Assembly (NCBI RefSeq): GCF_904846315.1
Contig: NZ_CAJHAF010000001.1
Location: forward strand, 1,488,001 to 1,552,000
Direction: 5' to 3'
DNA from: Psychrobacter jeotgali
GTDB lineage: Bacteria; Pseudomonadota; Gammaproteobacteria; Pseudomonadales; Moraxellaceae
Length of the DNA stretch: 64,000 nucleotides
Part shown: piece after piece, positions 34,286 to 42,987 of the stretch
Layout: each line of letters opens with the position of its first letter
Numbering within the stretch: position 1 is the stretch's first letter
The notes under the pieces: model-generated
What the model was told of the DNA's origin: nothing
Database searches by the model: none
What the model saw: the letters and a program-made list of their open reading frames with translations, nothing else
Made by a program: the position numbers and the translations under genes

Positions 34286-35392
34286 CTATTTTTTATCAAA
34301 CAAATCTAACTGTTTGCGCCCTTTATAAAAGTCAGTAGACTGATAATAAGCATACAAGTGACGGAATAAAACGTTTAAAACTGCTGAAACTGGCAGAGCA
34401 ATAAGCATACCGACAAAGCCTAATAAGCTGGCTCCTGCTAACACTGAGAAGATAACCCATAGCGGTGACAGACCAATCTTATCACCTAATAATAGAGGTT
34501 GAAGAATATAGCCTTCTGCCGCTTGACCAACCAAAAAAGCCCCTACAATTAATGACAGATAAACCCAGTCTAAGCCAAACTGAAATAAGCCTGCGACAAT
34601 AGAGGCAATAAAACCCAGCCCAAAGCCTAAATAAGGTACAAAGCTCGCAATACCTGCGCCCATACCTATAATCAGCCCCAGCTCGAGCCCTATCAATTGT
34701 AATTGCACCGCATAAATTATCCCTAGCAGCACCATTACTAGCAGTTGACCTTTTACAAACTGCATCAGTGCTCGATCACACTCCTGTGCGATACCAATAA
34801 CTTTCTTGCTATAAGCTTTAGGAACCGCCATCTTCCAACTGGTAATACGCTTATCCCAGTTAAATAAGAAGTAAAAAGTAAGAATGGGCACCAATACGAT
34901 CAGTCCGGCACTATTAATAAAATTCATACTAGAAGTCAAAACTTGACTCATTAACGTGCTAGCATCTGAAAACCTATAATTGGTTTGCAAATAGTCAACT
35001 AAGGTTTCAGAGAATCCTTTTACTTCCAATTCCGGTAGCCGAATACGAGTATTAGTCTCAAACCAGGCTCTAGCTACTTCATTGTACCAGTCTAAAATCT
35101 GCGGTAAATACTCCCAAGCGGCTTGCAATTGTCGCCATAATGTTGGCACCAGCCACCATAATAGCATTACCATTCCGAGGGTAATCGCCGTATAAACAAC
35201 GATGATAGCTATCCAGCGCCTAACATATCTTGATAGCTTTTTAACCAAAGGGTTAAATAGATAAGCAAGCACAAAGGCAACGACAAATGGAATAATGACC
35301 GGCAACATCAAATACAATAATGTCAGCGTTATCAAAAGCGCTATAACGATAAAAAAGCGCCGAAAAAAAGGATCTATGGGTTGATTGATCAT
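34286..35392 (-). CDS. perM: AI-2E family transporter / PerM-like permease
   Basis: A 368-residue inner-membrane protein with about 8 helices: a hydrophobic N-terminal cluster (residues 10-95), a central amphipathic region (95-150) and a C-terminal set (155-340). The conserved PILTFYFLFNWDKR and FVPYLGFGLGFIAS stretches identify the AI-2E/PerM/YdiK family. Transported substrate unknown; one member group exports AI-2, another acts as Na+/H+ antiporters. Upstream of hda on the same strand and divergent from purM, a conserved gammaproteobacterial arrangement. AGGATT precedes the ATG. Confidence 0.88.
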   Translation of the reverse strand: MINQPIDPFFRRFFIVIALLITLTLLYLMLPVIIPFVVAFVLAYLFNPLVKKLSRYVRRWIAIIVVYTAITLGMVMLLWWLVPTLWRQLQAAWEYLPQILDWYNEVARAWFETNTRIRLPELEVKGFSETLVDYLQTNYRFSDASTLMSQVLTSSMNFINSAGLIVLVPILTFYFLFNWDKRITSWKMAVPKAYSKKVIGIAQECDRALMQFVKGQLLVMVLLGIIYAVQLQLIGLELGLIIGMGAGIASFVPYLGFGLGFIASIVAGLFQFGLDWVYLSLIVGAFLVGQAAEGYILQPLLLGDKIGLSPLWVIFSVLAGASLLGFVGMLIALPVSAVLNVLFRHLYAYYQSTDFYKGRKQLDLFDKK

Positions 35393-35562
35393 TAATCATA
35401 ATCCTGTGGTTAAGCTGGTTTAAGATAGTTAACTGGTTTGAGACAGATAAAATAAAGGTTATATATTATTGCAGACTATAGTAAAAAAGCAGTCTTTTTT
35501 TGTGTCTAAAATTTTTAATTTAATGATTATCCCCCATCTCAATAGAATAGTAGCAAGTTGCT

Positions 35563-35592
35563 TTGCGAGTGCAGGCTATTTTTGGGTATAAT
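35563..35592 (+). promoter_or_regulatory. Probable promoter of purM-purN
   Basis: TATAAT at 35587-35592 is a perfect -10 box; TTGCGA at 35563-35568 is a moderate -35 box with an 18-bp spacer. No PurR-type palindrome is evident. Confidence 0.6.
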
Positions 35593-35683
35593 GCGCACAC
35601 TATAATTACGCTTTATACTCCCTTTACTACCTTTATTAGTTTCTTTACTATTTTTTCTAACTATTCCCAAATGTGAGATGACC

Positions 35684-36754
35684 ATGAGTGACAAGCCTTC
35701 TTTAAGCTACAAAGATGCTGGTGTTGATATAGATGCAGGCGATGCTTTGGTTCAGCGAATCAAATCTGTAGCCAAAGCCACTACTCGCCCTGAGGTGGTA
35801 GGTGGCCTTGGCGGTTTTGGCGCCTTGTGCCGTATTCCTACTGGTTACAAGTCGCCTTTATTGGTCTCAGGTACAGATGGCGTGGGCACTAAGCTTAAGC
35901 TAGCCTTGCAGCTGAATCGTCACGACACCATTGGTATCGACTTGGTGGCTATGTGCGTCAATGATTTATTGGTTTGCGGTGCAGAGCCCTTATTCTTCTT
36001 AGATTACTACGCAACTGGTAAGCTCGATGTTGAGGTGGCAGCAACGGTGGTGACGGGTATTGGTGAAGGCTGTAAATTAGCAAACTGCGCTTTAATCGGT
36101 GGTGAGACCGCTGAGATGCCCGGCATGTATCAAGATGAGGATTATGACTTAGCAGGCTTTTGTGTAGGTGTGGTCGAAGAATCTGAGGTCATAACCGGTA
36201 AGAATGTCAGCGAAGGCGATGTGCTGATTGCCCTTGCCTCAAGCGGCGCACACTCCAACGGTTATTCGCTAGTACGCAAAGTCATTGAGGTTAGCGGTAT
36301 TGATGTTGCTGAGAGCGATAAACAATTGGATGGTAAACCTATCTCTGATGCTTTAATGGCTCCCACTCGTATCTACGTCAAAGCTATCAAAGCGCTACAA
36401 GATACCCTGGGTAATGCAGCCATTCATGCTATGTCGCATATTACCGGTGGTGGTCTGACGGATAACCTACCACGTGTATTACCAGACAATCTGGCCGCTA
36501 GTATCGACACCAGTAGCTGGCAGTTCTCCGAGCTATTTACGTGGTTACAAAGCGAGGGTAATATCGCTCAGAGCGAGATGTATCGCACCTTTAATTGCGG
36601 CGTAGGTTTTGTCATTGTTGTACCTCAAGATAAAGCTGAGCAAGCCATTCAAACCTTAAACGATGCTGGCGAGAGCGCTTGGAAATTAGGGGAAATGGTA
36701 AAACGTGGTGAGGGTAGCACCGATAATAGCGCTGATGCCGTGGTGTACTACTAA
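35684..36754 (+). CDS. purM: Phosphoribosylformylglycinamidine cyclo-ligase
   Basis: A 356-residue AIR synthetase performing the ATP-dependent ring closure of step five in purine synthesis. Signatures: [13 protein letters not shown] at the N-terminus, the [18 protein letters not shown]/metal loop, [33 protein letters not shown] and [13 protein letters not shown]. Two ATGs six bases apart are possible; the second (35684) is placed better relative to the preceding GTGAG. The stop overlaps the purN start (TAATG), so the genes are translationally coupled. Confidence 0.97.
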   Translation: MSDKPSLSYKDAGVDIDAGDALVQRIKSVAKATTRPEVVGGLGGFGALCRIPTGYKSPLLVSGTDGVGTKLKLALQLNRHDTIGIDLVAMCVNDLLVCGAEPLFFLDYYATGKLDVEVAATVVTGIGEGCKLANCALIGGETAEMPGMYQDEDYDLAGFCVGVVEESEVITGKNVSEGDVLIALASSGAHSNGYSLVRKVIEVSGIDVAESDKQLDGKPISDALMAPTRIYVKAIKALQDTLGNAAIHAMSHITGGGLTDNLPRVLPDNLAASIDTSSWQFSELFTWLQSEGNIAQSEMYRTFNCGVGFVIVVPQDKAEQAIQTLNDAGESAWKLGEMVKRGEGSTDNSADAVVYY

Positions 36755-37461
36755 TGTCAGAGGTACCTTTAGAGCGCCATTATAAAGAGTCGATGCCACC
36801 GTTACGCATCGCTGTCCTAGTATCGGGCAGCGGTAGTAATTTGCAGGTATTAATCGATGCTATGCAAACTAATGAGTTGCCCATAGAAATCATTGGCGTC
36901 ATCAGTAATCGTGAAGACGCCTACGCTATCAAACGTGCACAGCTAGCCGATATTCCTGTCACTGTACTATCGCATACTGATAGTGGCAAGCGCATGGGAA
37001 TTAAAACCTTTCAGGCTCATGCCAGTGCTCAACTGCGAGCTTGGCAGCCGGATTTGATCATACTGGCCGGTTTCATGCGAGTATTAAGCACTGATTTTAT
37101 CGACAACGCACCTGCGCCGATGATTAATTTACACCCCTCTTTGCTTCCTGTTTATAAAGGGCTTGATACTCATCAGCGAGCGCTACAAGCGGGTGAGCGC
37201 TGGCACGGCTGTAGTATCCATGTGGTCACCGCTGAGCTGGACGCAGGCATCGTATTGACTCAAGCGCTGCTGGAGGTAAGATCAAACGATAGCGCTGAGA
37301 CCTTGCAGGCGCGAGTACAAAAGCTTGAGCATCAGCTATTGCCTTGGACAGTGTTATTAATAGCCAAAGGGATATTAAATCTTCAAACTGTAAGCGCACA
37401 ACCTAATGACGATTCTAATTATCTACCTGCTCTACCTTTAAAGCTTTGGTTGAATTATTAA
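36754..37461 (+). CDS. purN: Phosphoribosylglycinamide formyltransferase
   Basis: A 235-residue GAR transformylase using 10-formyl-tetrahydrofolate (step three of purine synthesis). N-terminal phosphate loop VLVSGSGSNLQVLID, then GFMRVLS, the catalytic Asn and His in INLHPSLLPVYKG, and the Asp of ELDAG. It begins on the last base of the purM stop codon. About 20 residues longer than E. coli PurN at both ends; the start follows a plain internal site, as expected for coupling. A strong terminator follows. Confidence 0.95.
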   Translation: MSEVPLERHYKESMPPLRIAVLVSGSGSNLQVLIDAMQTNELPIEIIGVISNREDAYAIKRAQLADIPVTVLSHTDSGKRMGIKTFQAHASAQLRAWQPDLIILAGFMRVLSTDFIDNAPAPMINLHPSLLPVYKGLDTHQRALQAGERWHGCSIHVVTAELDAGIVLTQALLEVRSNDSAETLQARVQKLEHQLLPWTVLLIAKGILNLQTVSAQPNDDSNYLPALPLKLWLNY

Positions 37462-37514
37462 AGATCATTAACTACCTTTATTAAAAAAACCTACTAAAGT
37501 TAATATACCCTAGC

Positions 37515-37547
37515 AAAAAAGCCCCGTTACTGAGTAACGGGGCTTTT
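37515..37547. terminator. Bidirectional terminator purN / succinate-semialdehyde dehydrogenase
   Basis: GCCCCGTTAC and GTAACGGGGC form a perfect 10-bp stem around TGA, with six A on the left and four T on the right. It is stronger for the leftward gene. Confidence 0.9.
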
Positions 37548-37595
37548 GAGATAGCCAATTAATTAAAAGCTAGTGAATGCTATGAAAGCTTTTAA

Positions 37596-38984
37596 TTAAG
37601 CTGGTTTTTTATTTACCACGTGGATGGCTTTAATGTTAACAAACTCTTTGATACCAAAGCCGCCATGTTCACGGCCATAGCCTGAATCTTTAACACCACC
37701 AAACGGTAGTCCTGGGTTAACCAAGTCATAACCGTTAATGTAAACCATACCAGTATCGAAGTGTTTTTGCGCCAAATCAATGGCTTTATCTTCATCTTTA
37801 GAGAACACCGCACCGCCTAGCCCATAGCGGCTATCGTTAGCGATTCGGAAGGCATCTTCTTGGTCTTTAGCGCGAATCAAAGAAGCTACTGGGCCAAACA
37901 GCTCGTCTTTATAAGCAGGCTGATCTGGCTTAATATTCTCTAAAATCGTTGGCGGATAAAACGCACCTGGCTTATTAGGCACTTCGCCACCCATAGTAAT
38001 AGTTGCGCCCTTCTTCACACTTTCCTGTACTTGCTCATGCAGGGTATCACGCTGTTTGGCACTTGACAGTGGTCCAACATCAACTGAGTCGTCCATAGGA
38101 TCACCCACTTTATACTCATTGAACTTCTCAATCACCAAGTCACGGAATTTGTCATAGACACTGTCTACAACGATAAAACGCTTGGCTGCAATACAAGTCT
38201 CACCGTTGTTATAGAGACGCGCATGAGCACAAGTGGCCGCTGCAAGGTCTAAATCAGCATCTTCTAGTACGATAAAGGCGTCGTTAGAACCGAGCTCCAT
38301 AACCGTCTTTTTCAGTACTTTAGCCGCTTGCTGAGCAACTTTACGACCCGCTACATCACTACCTGTCAAAGTGACACCGCGTACTTTTTCGTGTTCAATT
38401 ACTTTTTCAGACTGATCATGACTGATAATTAGGGTACGGAATAAATCATTTGGCAGATCAGACTCATGGAATATTTTTTCAATCAATAAACCTGAACCGG
38501 TCACGTTTGAGGCATGCTTGAGCAAAATACTGTTACCCGCCATCAAGTTAGCAATGGTATAGCGGAATACTTGATAAGCTGGGAAGTTCCATGGCTGGAT
38601 ACCATAGATGATACCGATAGGATCATAGCGTACCAGACCTTTTTCAATGCCTTCAATATCGCGCTTATCTTCAGCCAAAGCAGCTACACCTTCGCTAGCT
38701 GTAAAGTCACAAATGGCCTTACACAGATCGACCTCTTCTAAGCTGGCATCAAGAATTTTACCACGCTCCTCAGTCATTAATTCTGCAAGCTCTTGCTTAT
38801 ACTTCATCAAGGTCTCACCAATTGAATTGATGACCTTAGCACGTTCTTCATGGCTAACTAAACGCCAGTCTAAAAATGCTTTATGCGATGCGTCAATAAT
38901 CTTATTAACTTCATCAGTACTCATATAATTATAATCTTTAATATCTTTACCCGTTGCTGGGTTTACAGTAGTAATATCTGCCAT
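37596..38984 (-). CDS. sad: NAD-dependent succinate-semialdehyde dehydrogenase, Sad type
   Basis: A 462-residue aldehyde dehydrogenase. Visible: VNPATGK start, GIQPWNFPAYQV, the nucleotide-binding GVTLTGSDVAG, the glutamate motif MELGSNDAF and the catalytic Cys264 in NNGETCIAAKRF, with DELFGPVA. Length and start/end sequences match E. coli Sad/YneI, which oxidises succinate semialdehyde to succinate in 4-aminobutyrate breakdown. AAAAGGGAAA precedes the ATG. The upstream region holds paired TTACGTAA sites, and a LysR regulator gene lies just upstream on the same strand; regulation by it is an inference. Confidence 0.87.
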   Translation of the reverse strand: MADITTVNPATGKDIKDYNYMSTDEVNKIIDASHKAFLDWRLVSHEERAKVINSIGETLMKYKQELAELMTEERGKILDASLEEVDLCKAICDFTASEGVAALAEDKRDIEGIEKGLVRYDPIGIIYGIQPWNFPAYQVFRYTIANLMAGNSILLKHASNVTGSGLLIEKIFHESDLPNDLFRTLIISHDQSEKVIEHEKVRGVTLTGSDVAGRKVAQQAAKVLKKTVMELGSNDAFIVLEDADLDLAAATCAHARLYNNGETCIAAKRFIVVDSVYDKFRDLVIEKFNEYKVGDPMDDSVDVGPLSSAKQRDTLHEQVQESVKKGATITMGGEVPNKPGAFYPPTILENIKPDQPAYKDELFGPVASLIRAKDQEDAFRIANDSRYGLGGAVFSKDEDKAIDLAQKHFDTGMVYINGYDLVNPGLPFGGVKDSGYGREHGGFGIKEFVNIKAIHVVNKKPA

Positions 38985-39459
38985 GATTATTTCCCTTTTT
39001 TTATTTGATTGATTATCACAAACACTGCGTACACTTAAATTTGATAAGTAAACTAGGGCTTAGATAAAACAGTGACTGTATTACGTAATGATTATATTAC
39101 GTATTGTATAAAGCCTCAGCCGTACGCCTCTTACAAAACTATCCAAATTCGTGGATGAGTCCTAGCTTATATTTTCTAGCTTATATTTTCTAGCTTGTGC
39201 TTCCTAGCTTAACAGTTGCATTTGTTATTGTATTTTTACTTTAAGCTTTAATTATAATAACAGAAGTTTTGATAGGGAGTTTTACAAGATATTTAGAAGT
39301 GTGATGAAGTTGTTAAAAGTGTGACTCTGTGGTTGGTACGTGTGTCTACAGCACTACTGAAATTAAAAACCAGCAGTAAGATTACTCACTGCTGGTTTTA
39401 TTTGCTATAAGGCCCTTAGCTTAAGCACTTAGACAATTACTTATATCTTTAGAGCAACC
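38985..39459. other. Upstream region of the semialdehyde dehydrogenase gene with operator-like and tandem repeats
   Basis: A 475-bp spacer. It contains a perfect palindrome ATTACGTAAT at 39080-39089 with a second ATTACGTA at 39096-39103, 16 bp on, and 14-bp tandem repeats (CTAGCTTATATTTT at 39162 and 39176, a degenerate unit at 39190, a half unit at 39204). No gene seen. Confidence 0.5.
39366..39398 (-). terminator. Terminator after the LysR gene
   Basis: AAACCAGCAGT and ACTGCTGGTTT pair around a 10-base loop; on the - strand the stem is followed by TTTTTAATT. Confidence 0.78.
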
Positions 39460-40449
39460 TTAGAACAAGTGATTGATAACTGGAATTTCTTCCATCTCGC
39501 CTTCTTCTTCAGCCACTACTTGACGAGCTACGTGCATAATAAGATGGCGTAACCATCTATGCGCCGGATGATGCTGCAATAATGGCGACCAAGCCATGGT
39601 CAGCTCAAATTCTGGAATAAAAAATGGCGGCTCTTTCATTATAATACTGTCATTGGTAGCTTGCATACGGGCGACTCGTGTGGGCAAAGTAGCGATTAAA
39701 TCCTTATTAGCAGCGAGCATTGCCGGCATTTGATAGTGGCGAGTAAAAACACTAATTTGACGCTTTTGACCTAGGCGCTGTAACGCTTGATCAATAGACC
39801 CTAAACCACCTGATTTTTCAGGATTGACTCCAAAGCCAACCCCCATACCGGTCTTGGATACCCAGACATGTTGACCTTTCAGATAATTTTTTAAATTAAA
39901 ACGATTGGCATAAGGGCTATCTGCTGATAAAAGACAACTAAAGGTATCTCGCCATACTAAAACCTGATGAAAGCTTTGCGGAATTTCATTAAAGCGGTTA
40001 ATGGCCAAATCGACTCGGCCTTGCTCCATATCACGATAAGAGACATCGGATGGGGTCAAAAAATCTAAAATGACATTGGGCGCTTCAGAGCGTAATGCTT
40101 TGACCAGCTTAGGTACCAAAGTCGCTTCAGCATAATCTGAAGTCATAATCCGAAAAACCCGCGAAGTACTATAAGGACGAAACTCAGTACGCGGCTCGAG
40201 GACTTGGGTCAGATCAGCAAGTATCTCTCGAATACGGGGCTGCAGCTCAAGCGCACGCTCAGTAGGCGTCATTCCCTCAGACGAGCGCACCAATAATGGG
40301 TCGTTGAATAGCTTACGCAAACGCCGTAAGATGTTGCTCATTGCAGGCTGAGTAATACCCAATTGCTCTGCCGCCCGTGTGACATTCTTTTCTCGTAGTA
40401 ATACATCTAAATGTACTAACAAATTCAAATCAACCCGCTGCAAATTCAT
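39460..40449 (-). CDS. LysR family transcriptional regulator
   Basis: A 329-residue regulator. The N-terminal winged helix-turn-helix is plain (LNLLVHLDVLLREKNVTRAA, then LGITQPAMSNILRRLRKLF), followed by an effector-binding domain of two lobes (starting FRIMTSDYAEATLVPKL). The C-terminus has an acidic run, EEEGEMEE, beyond the usual end. The target is unknown. It lies between the semialdehyde dehydrogenase gene (same strand, downstream) and the divergent aceA, both plausible targets. The inducer is not deducible. Confidence 0.9.
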   Translation of the reverse strand: MNLQRVDLNLLVHLDVLLREKNVTRAAEQLGITQPAMSNILRRLRKLFNDPLLVRSSEGMTPTERALELQPRIREILADLTQVLEPRTEFRPYSTSRVFRIMTSDYAEATLVPKLVKALRSEAPNVILDFLTPSDVSYRDMEQGRVDLAINRFNEIPQSFHQVLVWRDTFSCLLSADSPYANRFNLKNYLKGQHVWVSKTGMGVGFGVNPEKSGGLGSIDQALQRLGQKRQISVFTRHYQMPAMLAANKDLIATLPTRVARMQATNDSIIMKEPPFFIPEFELTMAWSPLLQHHPAHRWLRHLIMHVARQVVAEEEGEMEEIPVINHLF

Positions 40450-41155
40450 ATATATTTCTCTTTGCCTTAGAGTAAGTACTATCTGTACTAACTATCTTAT
40501 ACGCTATTATCAGTAGTAATTAAAATGCCACTTTATCCATCTATTCCAACTTAATAAGCTGTTTTAACTAGATGTTTTTTATTAATACTACTATTTTATG
40601 CTTTAAATTATGCTTCAAAAGATTTCAAACTACACCTAAGTATATGTTTATACTATACTATATCTAAATAAAATACCCAAGATAACTATCATAAATTAGA
40701 TAAATCTTAGTAAGGTCGCTATAGTAAGGGACATAGACAAGTCGACTAATTAACTATTAAACCTGTTATTTTGCTGCGTGGTTATTGTAGCACCTCTTGC
40801 TCATAATTAGCGATACTGCTACTTCATAGCTCTTAATAGCGATTGATAAATAGTTAACTATCTCTGAACCAACAATTTAGGTAAAGTCCTTGTATTTATC
40901 CGCAGGTTTGTTTAGGGTAATAGGCCAAGATTTATGATAACTGGTTATTCATCAGTCAAACCGCTTATCTTACTAGCGCCAATTTCAATACATAATTATT
41001 AATTCCAATTATTATTTAACCCCTGTTAACTTTAACTTGATCACAACTGTTACCGTAGCGTCTAAAAGCCTCACGTCATTTAGTTATGGTCATTTTATTA
41101 CTTTTAATTATCTAATTTTAATTCCATATTTTACACCCCACCAAGGAGAGTCTAG
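40450..41155. other. Long AT-rich spacer between lysR and aceA
   Basis: 706 bp without a convincing gene on either strand. AT-rich throughout with many short A/T runs. I could not identify a strong -35/-10 pair or an RNA structure. Such a length suggests complex control of aceA or an unrecognised element. Confidence 0.4.
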
Positions 41156-42739
41156 ATGACAACATATAAGTCAGCAATCGATTTAGTACGTGAACTAAAG
41201 CAAAAGCATGGCAACTGGCAGAATATCAGTGAGACTGATGCTGCACGTATGATGGTACAAAACCGCTTCAAAACGGGTTTAGATATTGCAAAACATACTG
41301 CAAAAATCATGCGTCAAGATATGGAAGAGTATGACAATGACACTTCTAAATACACGCAGTCACTAGGTGCATGGCATGGTTTTATCGCTCAGCAAACTAT
41401 GTATGCTAAGAAAAAATATTTCGGTACTACCGAAAAAACTTACATCTACCTATCAGGTTGGATGGTAGCGGCGCTACGCTCTGAGTTCGGTCCTCTACCT
41501 GACCAATCTATGCACGAAAAAACTTCAGTACCTAAGCTAATCGAAGAGATTTATACTTTCTTGCGTCAAGCAGATGCTAAAGTATTGAACGACTACTTCC
41601 GCGAGCTAAATGCTGCTGAAGAAGCGGGTCAAGATACTACTGAGATTCAAGCAAAAATTGACAACTTTGATTCACACGTTGTGCCAATTATTGCCGATAT
41701 CGATGCAGGTTTCGGTAACGAAGAAGCCACTTACCTATTGACTAAGCAAATGATCGAAGCTGGTGCTTGTGCTATTCAGGTTGAAAACCAAGTATCTGAT
41801 GCCAAGCAGTGTGGTCACCAAGCAGGTAAAGTTACTGTACCGCACGAAGACTTTATCTCTAAATTGAATGCTATCCGTTATGCGTTCCTAGAGCTAGGTG
41901 TTGAAGACGGCGTTATCGTTGCCCGTACTGACTCTGAAGGTGCTTCACTAACCCAGAAAATCCCAGTATCAGAAGAGAAAGGTGATCTAGCTTCTAAATA
42001 CATCGACTTTATCGATGTAGAAGAAATCGACATCGCTGATGCTCAAGAAAACGATGTACTCTTAAAGCGTGATGGCAAATTGGTACGCCCTGTTCGTCTA
42101 GCTAACGGCCTATATCAGTTCCGTGAAGATACTAACATCGACCGCGTTGTTCTTGACTGTGTAACCGCACTAGAAAACGGTGCTGATCTACTATGGATTG
42201 AGACCCCTACTCCAGACGTTGAACACATCAAAATGATGGTTGATCGTATTAAAGAAGAGCAGCCAAAAGCGAAGCTAGTATACAACAACAGCCCATCATT
42301 CAACTGGACACTTAACTTCCGTAAGCAAGTTATCGCCCAGTGGGAAGAAGAAGGTAAAGACATCTCTAAATACAATAAAGATGACTTGATGAGTGCTGAT
42401 TACGATGGTACTGAGCTTGACAAAGCTGCTGACGAAGCTGCTAAGAACTTCCAGAAAGATGCGTCACGTGAAGCTGGTGTATTCCATCACTTAATCACGC
42501 TACCGACTTACCACACCACTGCTCTTAGCGTTCATGAGCTTGCTAAAGGTTACTTCGGCGAAGACGGTATGCTTGCTTATGCAGCTGGCGTACAACGTAA
42601 AGAAATCCGTGAAGGTATCTCTTGCGTTAAGCACCAAGCAATGGCCGGTTCTGACCTTGGCGATGATCACAAAGAGATCTTCTCAGGTGATAACGCGTTA
42701 AAAGCTGGCGGCGAAAAGAACACTATGAACCAGTTCTAA
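41156..42739 (+). CDS. aceA: Isocitrate lyase (long form)
   Basis: A 527-residue enzyme splitting isocitrate into succinate and glyoxylate, the entry of the glyoxylate shunt needed for growth on acetate, ethanol or fatty acids. The active-site loop reads DAKQCGHQAGK with catalytic Cys219; other marks are PIIADIDAGFGNEEATYLL (metal site), IVARTDSEGA and NSPSFNW. The length matches the Pseudomonas-type enzyme of about 531 residues, longer than E. coli AceA (434). AAGGAG lies 7 bases before the ATG. Monocistronic with a terminator. The alcohol-oxidation genes at 9-14 kb would feed this pathway. Confidence 0.96.
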   Translation: MTTYKSAIDLVRELKQKHGNWQNISETDAARMMVQNRFKTGLDIAKHTAKIMRQDMEEYDNDTSKYTQSLGAWHGFIAQQTMYAKKKYFGTTEKTYIYLSGWMVAALRSEFGPLPDQSMHEKTSVPKLIEEIYTFLRQADAKVLNDYFRELNAAEEAGQDTTEIQAKIDNFDSHVVPIIADIDAGFGNEEATYLLTKQMIEAGACAIQVENQVSDAKQCGHQAGKVTVPHEDFISKLNAIRYAFLELGVEDGVIVARTDSEGASLTQKIPVSEEKGDLASKYIDFIDVEEIDIADAQENDVLLKRDGKLVRPVRLANGLYQFREDTNIDRVVLDCVTALENGADLLWIETPTPDVEHIKMMVDRIKEEQPKAKLVYNNSPSFNWTLNFRKQVIAQWEEEGKDISKYNKDDLMSADYDGTELDKAADEAAKNFQKDASREAGVFHHLITLPTYHTTALSVHELAKGYFGEDGMLAYAAGVQRKEIREGISCVKHQAMAGSDLGDDHKEIFSGDNALKAGGEKNTMNQF

Positions 42740-42805
42740 TTATGGATTTAATACAAGCAAGTGTCTTTATTAAATAAATGGCTTATTGAATAAATACCTT
42801 GCTAA

Positions 42806-42842
42806 TAAAAAGCCGCTCTACTTTAAGTAGGGCGGCTTTTTT
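42806..42842 (+). terminator. Terminator after aceA
   Basis: AAGCCGCTCTACTT and AAGTAGGGCGGCTT form a long stem with one mismatch or wobble, followed by six T. Confidence 0.88.
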
Positions 42843-42987
42843 GTGCCTATACCAAAGCTTTAATTCTTATCTACCAAAAACATGCTTTCAACTTTATTAA
42901 AGATATCCTTGTCACATGCAGTGATATAAGACATAGTAGTTCTATAACCGCTTACGAATTAATATAAATGCAAAGGAGGATTCAACC

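Noticed and set aside
38985..39300. Possible CRISPR-like array from the CTAGCTTATATTTT repeats
   Set aside because: Units are directly adjacent with no spacers and are only 14 bp long; a simple tandem repeat.
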